This document shows, piece after piece, positions 1-11,568 of a stretch of 64,000 nucleotides of DNA (position 1 is its first letter; each line of letters starts with the position of its first letter). The DNA comes from Earliella scabrosa (taxonomy: Eukaryota > Basidiomycota > Agaricomycetes > Polyporales > Polyporaceae), in assembly GCA_022605405.1 (NCBI GenBank), contig JABYQQ010000001.1, positions 5,084,001-5,148,000 of the forward strand, in the 5' to 3' direction. The notes under the pieces are model-generated. The model did not search any database. It saw only the letters and a program-made list of their open reading frames with translations, and was not told the origin of the DNA. The position numbers were made by a program, and so were the translations under genes.

Positions 1-73
1 TAACAGCGGAAGACGAGTCTGTCAGTCCTCCGCATCACTCTCTACCCGTTATACTCTGTCTCACTTCTCTCAC

Positions 74-912
74 ATGTCAGCGTACGCCGGCGGCTCTAAT
101 GAACACCCCTCCCACACGGCCGCGACTCAAGCTGGGCAAGGAAGTGTTCCAGGCAGCCAACCTACTGACTCGGAGCCTCCCTCGTATTGGTCCTCACTTC
201 CGTACCAGGGACCACCTCTCGCGCATCATCCGGTGTTGACCGAGGGGAATCTCTCACATTGCTCCTCTCTCTCCGGCTGGAGTGGCGGAAATCCGCGCGC
301 GACGAACCTTTCGCCCCCGAGCGCGTCACGGCCTGGGCGGCAACCCGTTAACCACCTCCGGGTCAGGATCCTCTGCCGCTTCTTCTCCGGCGACTGCAGG
401 AGACTCCGTCGTTGACGTATCTACGGAGACGTCTATCAGAGCCACGGACGCACAGTTTCGGTTCACAAGCCAGGAACGTGCCGTACTCATCGAGTCTTAC
501 TCAGAGGTAACGTACCCCATCCGCGCCCATCTCAGTCGTGAGCTACGCGTTCCAGAGCTAACCATGATGGAGTGGTGGATAATCAGCGTTGGCATCTGGC
601 GCAATTTTCAACTGAGCGGTGCATGGCAGATTCAAGAAACGGAGGAGGGCAGACGGCATCACTGGACAGAAGCCCATGAGTGAACCGATCGAACCCACTC
701 CTGAGCAGCTTCAAATCCTCAATGAAGCCTTTCGGGAGTCTGCACGCTTCTGCTTGGCCCTTTCGTATGGGAACCTGGTACCGGACCGTGGTCTATTAGC
801 AAGGCCCCTGGCGAGTCGGCACAATATAACGACGTACCAGTCGGACATAGCAGCGTCTCCCAGGTCCAGTCTCATCGGGGGCATAAGTCGCCGCTCCTGT
901 GTCCCATATTGA
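74..912 (+). CDS. Homeodomain-like gene or gene remnant (possibly two homeodomains)
   Basis: Two stretches resemble homeodomains in tandem. The first (about 459-570) reads RFTSQERAVLIESY followed by YPIRAHLSRELRV, the usual helix 1 and helix 2 pattern, and in another frame a basic FKKRRRA follows at about 631-651. The second (about 697-840) reads PTPEQLQILNEAF and then PDRGLLARPLASRHNI. A Ser/Thr/Pro-rich stretch precedes the first. Three plus-strand frames are involved, so introns or frameshifts must separate the pieces, and I could not find a clean set of splice sites. The diagnostic helix 3 WFxNxR is not visible for either copy. Homeodomain proteins in these fungi are transcription factors, including the A mating-type proteins. 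Nothing here ties this gene to mating type. It could equally be a decayed copy. Confidence 0.42.
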
Positions 913-1311
913 TCTTGACAACCAGCTCATGAACAAAATGTTCCGATGTACCGCATCTTTCCAGGTTATGCTTACATTGTTAATCATGTAGGCGAGTCCA
1001 ACGGCCTGACTCAATAGGGGGTGTTCTGAGTACAGAATGGAATGTGACTTATGATTCGGCGTCGATGGCGTCCACTGTTATGATCAAGCATCGCGCCGTG
1101 TACATACCTGAGACTGATAGGGCAACAGGTCAATAGACGCTCATCATGTCCGCCTCCGAGTTCTTCTCATACTACCATCATCAAACCCACCCTCAGTTGC
1201 AATGCTACCTTGAATCAACTCTCAAACCATAGCTTGTGACGGATTGCTCCTCCGAGGACGCTGTGCAGTAACACAACTACGCGCAAAACCCTTCCATCGT
1301 CGGTCTCTACA
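913..1311. other. No gene recognised
   Basis: Gap between the homeodomain-like fragment and the Mio-like gene. It probably holds the promoter of the latter. No clear element was seen. Confidence 0.5.
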
Positions 1312-4300
1312 ATGGTCGCACCTTCAGACAAACGCCTCATATGGCACCCTCGGGGACAGAACAAGTTCATCGTCGGTGGAAGCACCCAGATTACGCTGTA
1401 TGAATGGCTACCCCAGAGCTCGGAGATCAAGCAAGTCGCGTCGCAGCTGGAGTTGAACCAGATGAAGGTGAGCCCGCATACGTGACACCCTCGCGTACTT
1501 CTTCTCGAGCTCCCTTTCCAACCACCCCTCCAAACCTGGCTGCGAGCAGTGTTTTGCATGGTCCCCCGACCCAGTGCTCGATGACCTCGTCGCGGTCGGC
1601 TTCAGCAACGGTCGAGTAGACTTGTCGCGCTTCGACGCTTCTAAGCATGCACGAAGCAGTGCCTTGGTGTCTCTTCCTGCACGGAACACCCGTGCGTGCA
1701 ATACCCTCGCATTCTCCCCCGCGAACCCGAATTATCTCGCTGTGGGTCTTGACAAAGTACGCAGCGACCCAAGTCTGGTCATTTGGGACATCCATTCGAC
1801 CCTTCCTTCCTTGTCTCTCGATGCAGCTCTCCACTCAGATGCCCTGGTACAACCTCTTCCTCCTCTCCCCCCTCTTCCCCGCAGTGATGGCGCTCGCACG
1901 GGTGCCGACACCCGCGTACTTCAACAACACGCTTCAGCTGAAGTGGTTTCAACCCTTGCCTGGCTTCCTAAAAGCGCGCAACTTCTCCTCGCTGGCATAT
2001 CGCACCGCTGGCTTCAGCTCTACGATCTTCGCAATCCCGCATCTGCCCCTGCGAAGGCGGCCAGCAAGGTCCACGGCATTGCCACAGATCCTTTCGACGC
2101 GCACCGCGTTGCGTGCTACAGCGAAGGAATCGTCTCTATCTGGGACATTCGACGTTTTACCCAGCCAGTCCTCACATTTACCGCAAAGGATGCGTCGGCC
2201 GACGGTGCGGATGGAGTGGCGGTTCCGTATGCCCCCTCTCGCGGAAAGTCGGCACCAGCAGCGTCCACCGCGGTTGTCCCTTTGTCGCATGTGGAGTTCT
2301 CTCCTACGCGCAGAGGGATGTTGGCCACACTCGAACGCGACGCCAGCTATGTACGCTTTTGGGACATTCTGCAAGCTCAGTTTGTTGAGCCCACGCAAGA
2401 AGGCTCTCGTTCGCGCGAATCGTCGCAGTCGGGAGGCAAGGCCGTGAGGAGTTCGTGGGTGAAACCCTGGGCTGGCGGAGGATCCGCCACTAGTCATACA
2501 TCATCAACACCTCCCCCACCCCCCTCCACGTTTGGAGACGTGTCTCCTTATAATCTAGTTCTGGCTGACACCCGTCGAAGTAAGCTGTTCCATCCGCATC
2601 CTCGTTCCTCTGTTAACTCTCCTTGTACAGCGAAGACCTTTGTAAAATCATTCGCCTCGTTTGCCCTCGTCCCAAGCGCCGAGCAACATCCCCTCACCTC
2701 GAACGTCATGCTTGTCAACAAGGACGGGGATCTTGACCTCTACGCGGTGCATGACACGCCCGTCCACACACCTTGGAGCAGTCGTGGCGATCTTGCGCTT
2801 GGGGTAGGCTGCTCGTACACCATCCTCCCTGGCATCACGGACACCACGCCTCCGCGAGAACCTTGGGATCTTCTCGCTGCTCGCCCCTCGCGACCGGGGT
2901 CCCGGGCATACTCCCTTGAACGCAGGGAGTATGCCGAGGACGGCTCATTTTCACGACGCTACTCGCCGACGTACTCTATGGCCTCAGCACCCACATTCGG
3001 AAGAGGCGATGAGGACGGTTTCCCTGCTCTCAGTCCCGCACCTGCAACGCCGGCTGGTGGAACATCCCCGGGACGCAGACGTGATCTTGCACTGATCCCA
3101 GAGTCTAAGCTGATAGTCAAGGAGCTGCCATTCGAGCATACAGCGGTTGGAAAGTACCAGCCTCCCAAACGCTCAAAAAGTCATGGGCGCGCGCACGGCC
3201 ATGACGAGAACGCGCAAACACACGCGCCGCCGACCACCCCAAAGACGGTCACGCTTGCTCTTGATGACGGAGAAAGTCGGACGAAGCATCCGAAGAAGTC
3301 GGCAGCAGTGAAGGCTTTGCAGCACGTTGTGGAATTCGACATCTCGATGCTGATGCGTCGACGAGCGGTTCTGGCTTACGGTCTTACTGATGTGAGTAGT
3401 TTCGTTGATTCCTTGCGACCTTGGGCTGACCATCTTCTCTGCAGCCCAAGTACAACTCTGTCATCGCGCGCGACGTCACCCTTGACAATCTGGTCGTATC
3501 TGAGCTATGGTTATGGATCCATCGTCAGTCGCCTCATCCTGTCCTTGTACCTACCGCCTGATCTCCCTCAAACATCCTTGTCAGATGTGCAACGTCTCAT
3601 GTCGTCACCATCCCCCGTCATCGAGGGCTACAACTTCGCATACCAAGGTCTCTCTGGTATATGGGAAGGCTTCAAGCCTATTCACCCCTCCCCCCGGTCC
3701 GGACAACCCACTCCCCGCATGCCAGCACGCAGCGCACTCTTCGACGCCGCCTCCCCGCTTCTCGCGCCCCTGAACCTCGAGGTTCCGCATCACCGGTCAA
3801 GCTCAAAGCATACAGGACGAAAGCGCAGTCAAGTCCCCGCATCCACGCTTCCGGAAGACTTCCTCATTGCGATCGACGAGCTGAACGCGAGATGCGGGTC
3901 TATGGAGAGCGGCGTGGGGTGGAAGCCGTCGGTCGCCACCGCGCGGCTTTCGCAGCGGCGGTTCGCGCTGCAGCTGTGTGGATGGAGTCTGGCGCAGGAT
4001 ACCTTGGCTCGTGCAATCAGGAGGTGGGTCGCAGATGCTTCAGGTCTCTTAGTAGGATGTGTGCTGACATTGGTGCAGATGGGAGCAGGAGAATAAGCAT
4101 TCTCAGGCTGCGTGTTGGTTGGTCTTCACGGAGCAACACAAGCAGGCCATCGACATGTTGATGCGAAGCAAAGGTGCGTTCCTCGCTATATGCATATGCG
4201 CGATGCCAGAAGAGCTTAGGCATTTGTTCGCAGACGAATCCCATCACATGATGTCTGGTATGCTCGCAGCCCTGACGTCGAGCACGAATCGCAACCCAGA

Positions 4301-5282
4301 GCTGATCCAACACTGTGAGCGCCTCATCGTGAGGCTGCAAGATCCATATCTCCGCGCACTCCTCACGCACCTCACCATACACGACTGGACCGAGGTCCTC
4401 GAGGAAGACTCGCTCCCGCTGCGCGAGCGCCTTGCAATCGCGTTTCAATTCCTCGACGACAAGGACCTCTCCTCATATCTCCGGCGCGTCGCCGACCGCT
4501 CCATCCACGACGGCGACATCCACGGACTCTTCGTGACCGGTCTCACCGGCGCGGGGATGGACCTCCTGCAGGCATACGTCGACACGTCCGGCGACGTGCA
4601 GACCGCCGCCTTGGTCGCCTCACTGCCGTCCTCGCTCGCACGGGACGCACGGGCGGCGCGGTGGATGAGTGCGTACCGGGACCTGCTGGACGGGTGGAAG
4701 CTCTTCCACCACCGCTGCCAGCTCGACATCGAGCGGGGCCAGATCTTGAAGGAGGCCGTGGACGGCGGGGAGATCCAGGCGTTTGAGTGGGCGCCGAAGC
4801 AGATCCTGCTGCGCTGCAACTATTGTAGCAAACCGATCGAGCCCCCCTCTGTGGCGGACGGCAATCCACGCCCACGGGTGAGTCTACGCTGCGGTCTGCG
4901 CATGGTTGACGGCGCGGGTCTGACTTTGTTGTTTGCTTTCTTAAGGCTATGGTGTGCCCGCAGTGCGGCAGGCCACTGCCCCGCTGCTCGGTGTGCCTGA
5001 TGACGCTCAACCTCGCACCGGAAAGTGCTCGTGGCCAGAACATCCTCACTGCAGTGCCTACTGGTGCGTCTCTTGCCTGGCAGTGCTTTTGAGTGTACGT
5101 AGTGCTGACTGACCCGGACAGAGACCCTGGAAGAAGCTCTGGTGTTCTGCCAGACGTGTCGACATGGTGGACACGCGTCGCATATCATGGAGTGGTTCTA
5201 CGGCGAGGGCGGAGCGGCGTCGAGGGCGCATGGGACATGTCCGATCGCAGGTTGCGAGTGTCGGTGTTCGGACGAGCTATGA
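1312..5282 (+). CDS. WD40/zinc-ribbon protein of the Mio (SEA/GATOR2) family
   Basis: Subunit of the vacuole-associated SEA/GATOR2 complex, which controls TORC1 in response to amino acids (Sea4 in yeast, MIOS in animals). The start at 1312 gives MVAPSDKRLIWHPRGQNKF, the family N-terminus leading into a WD40 propeller (CFAWSPDPVLDDLVAVGFSNG; later VIWDIHS, YDLRNP, SIWDIRR, RFWDIL). A helical middle follows, and the C-terminal zinc region reads CNYCSKPI, then CPQCGRPLPRCSVC, then CQTCRHGGHASHIMEWF and CPIAGCECRC, ending at TGA 5280-5282. Exons read as 1312-1467, 1550-3391, 3445-3523, 3585-4023, 4079-4173, 4210-4877, 4946-5063 and 5122-5282. The 36-nt intron 4174-4209 is unusually short and in frame, so it may be retained. 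A Ser/Pro-rich insert lies in the propeller region. It is the most securely identified housekeeping gene of the window. Confidence 0.93.
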
Positions 5283-5980
5283 GTTCTTGTTATCCCTCGT
5301 CTGTGATTGCTCCTTGGGCATCGAAGGCTACAACATATACAAGTGGATCCATCTGCTAGGGGCGATTAATGCCAATCTTTCTTTACGCTGGTCACGCCCG
5401 TTGGGTCCTCCAATATTGCTTACTACCAAGGTTCGATGCGCGTTCGCATAGAGAGACGACGGGGTTGCGAAACCCTGAACACAAAATCCCTGTTGCGACA
5501 GTGGCTCGGCGAGGGAAGGTCAGGATGACTTTGCAGGAAGGTATATTGGAGTGCTTGGTTATGTCTAGAGGGCGCGCCGGTGACAGGAGGTGCTCAACGA
5601 GGCTCAACGATCGCGAAGATGACGGCTGTGATCAGGAGCGGTGCGCAATGCTGTTTCGTATCACTGAGGTCCTACGAGCGACGTTGGGAATCTGGTATCG
5701 AGTCGCTGTGTGTATCGGACTGTTAGCAGGCGCGCTTTACAATGGATGTATGAATGGGACTCATACCGTAAGCGACGGCTGGTGTGTCCGAGCGGTAGGA
5801 ATGTTCCACAACGAGCGTACTCGGCGGTCCAGACGGACAAGGACAAGGAGGGGGGATGCAACGGAAGGTCCTGAAACGGAGCACGCTGTCTCGTCAAGAA
5901 TCAGGATAGGATGAGGACACATGTTGCGCCCAGTCTATATGACGTTTGCGGGGATAAGGTGGGAGGTCTGTGCAGTACGG
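5283..5980. other. Intergenic region, no gene recognised
   Basis: Lies between two convergent genes and presumably carries both 3' ends. Open frames here have no protein-like composition. Confidence 0.5.
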
Positions 5981-6997
5981 TCAAGTCAATTTTCCCATAG
6001 ACACACGAGGCCAAAGCAAACGATGAGAGAGCCAGAAGACGTGCTCACCAACCAGATCTCTAACGAAGGGAACCTTACAGTACATGGCGTTCTGCAGGGC
6101 ATATAGCTGCTGCTTCGTCGTCGCAGGAGCGTCGATATACTTTGCGATGCGTCGAGTGAAGTATTTGCCCTCGTGCAGCGCCAAGACGAAGAAGGATACG
6201 GGTAGGAAAGCGGTGTCATGGAATTCGAGGGCTACAATCCTGCCCTCGCGCTCTTTCATGAAGTCCGTGCACTTCATATTTGAGGGGCTGAGACGGAGGC
6301 CGTAGGCCTCGACCTCTGGCTTGAAATTGACACGACATTCGTAGCCCACGAATCTCAACATCTATGTACAGAGTCAGCACCCAGCAAATCGACGGGGACG
6401 CAACAAGAGGCAACAAGTGACTCAGGGCGGAACGATACGGAACGCACTTACGCCATTGATGTGACCCTGCAACCACGCGACGGAACGGTAGGTTACGTTG
6501 GATCCGTCCTCCAGAAAAAACAGGTGCTGAATCGGGCCTCCACCGGCAGGTCCAGGCTCTGCGGTCGGAGCGCGAATGGCAATGAGGGGCTGCAAGGCAG
6601 CGGCGACCAGCTGGGCGTCCGAGTCGTCGCAGGTCGTGCCTTCGATGTACTCCATGACTATGTAGCCGAAGCTGCCAAGCTGGAAGGCGAGGTAGACGCA
6701 GGGGACCCGTACGGCGGGATGCGGGTTGCGGTTCAAGACTTGCCAGACGTAGTCTTGCGTCCGGGCTTCCCCCATGCTAGTCTCCCACCCCCACTTGACC
6801 CATGCGTAAGGGGCGCCGTCCCTAGACTCATCGACGAGTGCGAAACCGTGGCGACTCCGGTTAGCGTTACCAGCATCGCAGCGCAGCTTGTCGATCGCTG
6901 CGGGGTCTGGCAAGTTGGCTGGCCCCTTGTTGTTGATCGCAATGACGGGCCAGACGACTCGTGGCATATTCGCACTGGACAAATGCTGCGTAGACAA
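5981..6997 (-). CDS. Protein-kinase-like (phosphotransferase-fold) protein with altered catalytic motifs
   Basis: Two exons: 6997-6452 and 6361-5981, joined by a 90-nt GTAAGT...ATAG intron. The first carries a kinase-like N-lobe: VWPVIAINNKGPANLP, WVKWGWETSMGEARTQDYVW, then the hinge-like FGYIVMEYIEGTTCDD. The second carries RFVGYECRVNF and GLRLSPSNMKCTDFM, then GRIVALEFHDTAFL. This arrangement is typical of the large family of fungal kinase-like/aminoglycoside-phosphotransferase-like proteins. In that family the catalytic loop has an Asp and an Asn about five residues later, and the metal site is DFG-like. Here the loop positions read N (PSN) and D (CTD), and the metal site is EFH. The protein is therefore probably a pseudokinase or a decaying gene. 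About 308 residues. No signal peptide or membrane segment. Confidence 0.7.
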
Positions 6998-7339
6998 GTG
7001 TCAGTAAGTCATAACGTCAAGGCGAAGCTAAAGTCCCTACAACGAACTGATGCAACACAAGCAAGATTGCGAAGGCTCAAACCATTTCAGTACTAAGCTA
7101 GCCGACGGCAGATTGGAATCGGAGGATCCGGTCCGGTCACATCCTGGGACCCGGCCCGGCACACGATGTCGATGTTCATCGCTGAAACTAGAGGTCGTTC
7201 ACGCCCATCTCGACCACTTCAGCTCCTCCTCTGATAGGAATGATAGGGTTGGAACGACCTGCAATATTGATTTCAGGAGATTGCGACAGTGGAAGGAGTA
7301 TAGTAAGGGGATGATAGCGATATTGACAAGGTGCGTTGG

Positions 7340-9415
7340 CTACTTATGCATAGCAGTATCCATGCTCATTGGCACTGCACGCGTGCTCGATTCAGCCTTG
7401 TGGGTCACGACGGCAACAGGAGGTGCCCAGTCATCTCGAACCCTATGGTCAGGAGGTGTATGCCGCTTTGGCCCACAGTGCTGAGGTTCTACAAGTTCTA
7501 CCCCCAGAGAATATGTTCGACGCAGATCTGTGGCCGTCCCCGCGTCTGCCAGGCTCAAAGTGAGCTGAATAGTCAATTTCAACCCATCCGAACACGGGAC
7601 ATGGAGCTTCCTAGAGAAAATCCCGGCGGCGAAGGTCCAAGAGTAGACGTGATCAGGATGGTCCCGCGCATGCCCCGGAATGAAAGTGCGCTGAGGCATC
7701 TTGGATGAGACGGAATGCTGGTCTGCCAGGTGCGCCGAGACCACGACCCTCAGCCATCGGTCTCGCATGCGTTTCTCGCATCCGCATGTGTCGAGCTCGA
7801 TCTTGAACGCATGGGAGCCCTTGGATATGATGAATCCACGGTTGCGTGGATCCATCGCCTCTCAGTCCGTGACGGGGACGATTGGTGACACAGTGTATCC
7901 ATCCTTGTCCAGGATGGACTTGCACCAGTCTGCCAATTGTACCTTGAAGGACCCGTCGCATCGGGCGAGCGCAAGAAAGACGTCCCTGTACCCTTGGAAT
8001 GCCTGTGTCCGTGCGCGGGATGGCCGATGGGGGATGTAGACCTCCTGGAGGCGGATGCTTTCTCTATGCGTGGCAATGAAGTGCGAAGAAAGGTGTGTCG
8101 TGCGATAATACAGCTCTCCGAGAAGGAAGCTCCTGCCCTCGCCAGCATCGATCCGATGGTCGTCTGTGATGGTCATGGCAGGGCAGAGGAAGGCGCCGAC
8201 GAAATATTCGCTGTGAGTGTGTTCTTGGTTCCTTAGTATCAGAGCTAACAGACGTCCAGCTCCATCTTGACAGGCCAGGATTGCCAGGTGTACGGTCTCT
8301 CCCGAGTGACTGGACCGGGCGGTGAGGAGAGGTACGGTCGTGCGGATGCCATGACCGGTAACTGTGTAGTCCGGGAGTGGACAAGTGAGTTGCAGCTTCT
8401 CCTCGAACGCATCTCTAGTGAGGCAAACCACACCTCCAGAAGATGAGAAGTCGCAAGGAGACAAGGCAAAGAGATTGCGGATGTACGGAGATTCCCAAAC
8501 AGCCTCTTCCGATTGCTCCCAGAATGACCCCGAGTCTGCGCAGGCAAGCTGCTCGTCCTCGAACTCCGCGTTGTCGCGCAGCGTTGGTCCCCATGCGAAG
8601 AGCGTCTGGTCGGACGTCTGCTTCAGAACCTCCTCCTGCAGCCGGATGAACGCGAACCGTCCTTCGCCATAAATCGTCGGCATGTGGACGTTGAGGATGC
8701 CCATCAGCGAGTACGCCTCGTCCTCCTCTCTCGTCGTCTTCCTACCGGCCGACCACGAGATCCGTTTCGCGATGCTGACGGTGTCCAACGATGCTTCATG
8801 GGTGAGGATCGCACCATCGATCCCCGTCACCTCCTCGATGACGGTCGCAAGAATTGCCTTCGTCCCCAGCACACGCCACCCTTTCGACAAGAAGACGAGC
8901 ACGCGCGGCGCAATGAGCTCTTGCAGGGTCCAGCCGCGCCTGAACCACCGGCTCTGGCGGAACTGCGACTGCGCTGCGCGGGGGTCGTCCCCGTCTTCAA
9001 CGTCGGCGAGGAACGCGTAGCAGACGCGGGCGTGGTGGTACCACTGGTACATCGAGTTGACCGCCTCGGAGAGCTCGGAGCTGCTGCCCTTGTCGATGCA
9101 GCACGAGTCGATCCACATACGGTCATACCCGTGTTCGCGCGCGATTGCACAGCAGCGGCGGATCTTGTCAGAAATCTGGGATGGGATCGAGTCTTTCTTT
9201 GCATTGTGCGGTGTCTGATTGAGGGATTGGGACAGGGCTATGAAGGGCCATCGTTTGTGGCGGTGGCGGCGTTGGATTGTGGCGATGTCGGTATACGTCT
9301 GTTCCGGGGGCGCGTCGCTGTCGTGCGACCAGAGGTGGGAGAGGATCGCGTAGGAGACATGGCGTGGTTCATCGACCCAGACGAATCCCGCTGTTCTGGT
9401 GTCCAGAAGTCGCAT
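7340..9415 (-). CDS. HET-domain protein with an in-frame TGA
   Basis: Heterokaryon-incompatibility (HET) domain protein. In filamentous fungi this family triggers cell death or conflict responses after non-self fusion. The start at 9415 gives MRLLDTRTAGFVWVDEPRHV, and the HET signature follows in order: YAILSHLW, then RMWIDSCCID, then LSEAVNSMYQWYHHARVCYAFL, then SRWFRRGWTLQELIAP. After residue 517 there is a TGA at 7862-7864. The same frame continues for a further 174 residues with protein-like sequence (EAMDPRNRGFIISKGSHAF, then TFAAGIFSRKLHVPCSDGLK, then YSLGVELVE) to a stop at 7340. No convincing intron removes the TGA. It is either a nonsense mutation (pseudogenisation), a read-through stop, or a true end with a fossil tail. 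The domain itself is intact and intronless. Confidence 0.88.
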
Positions 9416-10194
9416 GAGTCGCTATGCATGCCCACTTGTTAGCACGTAGTACTAGGATCAATATGGACTGGACGAGACATACCTTGGGGTTCAAGTTAGC
9501 TGCAGGGATCCGCCGGATCGTGCCCTGAGAGCGACGAGTAGTCGAGGACCAGCTTGTTATACGTCCCAAGGACCGGCATCCGCGGTGTATTGCGCTGCAG
9601 TGCTGCGCGTCTACTAGTACATACAGTACTGTGACATGACTTCGCAGAATTTGATAGCCACCGTGAGCACTGCTCCAAGTCACGAGCGTGGCCGCATCCA
9701 ATCCACTTCCCATATCCCGTTCAATGCATCTTTACTCCCTCTCATATTAATATTACGACCGATTACGCTATGTCTAAGATACGCTTCTATCTCCGAGTCC
9801 TCCCGGCTCCGCTCCGCGCGATGAGCCGCATTTGGTAGTGCAGACGCCCGTGATTTAGCCTCGCTCGTACGGTACGAGCAAATCGTATACTGAGTACTAC
9901 CACCGGAAGCCTCGGGTTTCATCATACCTCGTTCGCTTAGCGTCCCAACATTCGAGCTTTGAGCTTCGACGCTCCCCAGCTATATCCCATAGGAAGGCTA
10001 AGTGCCAACGGGCCCAGGACAAGGCTCGTGACTATGGATATGTTAGGATTAACATTGATACGCTGACCGTACGCCCGTTCATGCTAAAACGGTTCGAGGC
10101 AGCCAGCAGCGGCGCCGAATCGTACAGATCCCCCTTCCCAATTCCCAAGGCATTATTTTTGATAGCCCAACACCCCCCCTCCCAAGCGCGGCGC
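9416..10194. other. Intergenic region with a short repeated motif
   Basis: Upstream side of the first HET gene and downstream side of the esterase gene. At about 9611-9629 it contains CTACTAGTACATACAGTAC, which recurs near 25160. No gene seen. Confidence 0.5.
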
Positions 10195-11568
10195 TCACGC
10201 GATCCCGAAGAACTGGAGGTGCATCTGCTCGTACAGCGGGAAGTTGTGGCTCACGCCCTGGCCCCCGATCGCCTGGAACTTCGGGCCAAACGTCGCGTTG
10301 TAGTAGTTGCTCGGCAGACCGGGGCTCGTCCCGTTCGAGATCGGGCTCGCGTACCCAAAGACGGTCGTCCACTGCTTCACCTGCTCCTGGAAGTTCTGCG
10401 GCGCGAGCGTCGTGTCCCTGCGAACGCCCAGCGAGGCGTCAACGTTCGTCCAAGGACGACCAAGACCAAGGCCAAGAGCAACACTCACGCAGTCCCGTGC
10501 CAGACCTGCATCTTCGGCCTATCCCCCGTGTATCCCGGATACGCATCATACACCTTCTGCGCCCACTGCTGGCCCGTAAGCACCATCTGCCCATTCGCGC
10601 ACTGCGAGTTCCACGAGCCGCTCGGCTGCCCGGGCACCGCGAAGCACCCAAACGGCACGCCCGCGACGACGACGCCCGCCCTAAAGAGATCCGGGTACGC
10701 GCCCGCGAGGACGTTCGTCATCATCGCGCCCGAGGAGGTGCCGACTGCGAAGACCTTGGACGGGTCGATGCCCCAGTTTTGGAGGGCGTAGCGCACGGCG
10801 GAGGCGATCCCGAGCGAGTCGCCGCCACCGTCGTGCTTGAGGGTCGCGTCGGAGGAGACGTCCCAGCAGGTTCCGGAGCGGGGCTGGACGCGCGGGTGCT
10901 CACGGTCAGTGGGGAGCCAACTGGGGGATGGATGGAGGGGGGACGTACGGAAGAGGGGTAGAGGACGACGTAGCCGTACGTCTCTGCGAGTTGGGCGAAC
11001 CTGGAGCCCGAGTAGTACGCCTGGGCCGTCCCCGAGCAGTCTGCCAGCAGTCCTCAACTATCAGCACCCAGTCCCTCTTCGCGATACACGCCCGGAAGAC
11101 TCACAATGGCTCGCGACGATCAGCGCAGGCTTCGAGGCGACGGTCCGCGGCTTGTAAACATACACGGCGACGTTGTTCGGGTTCGGGCCAAAGTTGCTGA
11201 TCTGGTAGAGCTGGCCGGCGGGGATGGACGCAAGCCCCGTGGGCGCGGTGCCCGTCGTCGTTGGCGGTGGGGTGATCGTTAGCGTCGTCGTCGGCGTCGG
11301 CTGGGGCGCGACGCCGGGCTGGCACTGCGAGTACCAGTCGTTGAGCTTGATGCACGTCGTGCCGGATACTGCGGCGGGTCACCGTCACCGGTCAGCACTC
11401 AATCTGTTTGATGCGAGAGTATGTGTGCGGGGGCCGGGACGTACCGCAGGTGGTCGGGCCTGTCCAGCCGATTCCGCCGCACTGACCCCAGGTCGGTGCC
11501 TGTGCGGCGACGAGCTGGGCGAGAGGGAGGAGGGCGACGAGGCTCAGGACCGACTTGAACGAGAACAT
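10195..11568 (-). CDS. Secreted CBM1 - carbohydrate esterase family 1 enzyme (acetylxylan/feruloyl esterase type)
   Basis: Extracellular polysaccharide esterase that removes acetyl or feruloyl groups from hemicellulose. The start at 11568 gives a signal peptide (MFSFKSVLSLVALLPLAQL) ending near VAAQA. A family 1 cellulose-binding module follows: TWGQCGGIGWTGPTTC, TTCIKLNDWYSQCQ. Then come a Pro/Thr linker and the alpha/beta-hydrolase domain. Visible catalytic elements are the early HYCSGTA loop, the nucleophile in GTSSGAM, the Asp in VWHGTADTTL and a His in GQGVSHNFPLY. Exons are 11568-11445, 11368-11105, 11040-10949, 10898-10489 and 10417-10195, all with GT-AG introns in consistent phase. 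The frame ends at LQFFGIA. Length and domain order fit fungal CBM1-CE1 proteins of white-rot fungi. Substrate (acetyl versus feruloyl) cannot be decided from sequence alone. Confidence 0.93.

Noticed and set aside
1647..2447. 266-residue plus-strand frame in the Mio-like gene
   Set aside because: Alternative frame of the WD40 exon. Composition is not protein-like and the WD40 reading is clear.
5780..5830. tRNA-like stretch (TGTGTCCGAGCGGTAGGAAT)
   Set aside because: It resembles the D-arm of a leucine tRNA, but no anticodon arm, T-arm or acceptor pairing follows.
8684..9442. 252-residue plus-strand frame
   Set aside because: Exact antisense shadow of the HET domain gene.
10081..10961. Plus-strand frames of 154 and 236 residues over the esterase
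   Set aside because: Antisense shadows of the CE1 exons, caused by GC-rich codon usage.
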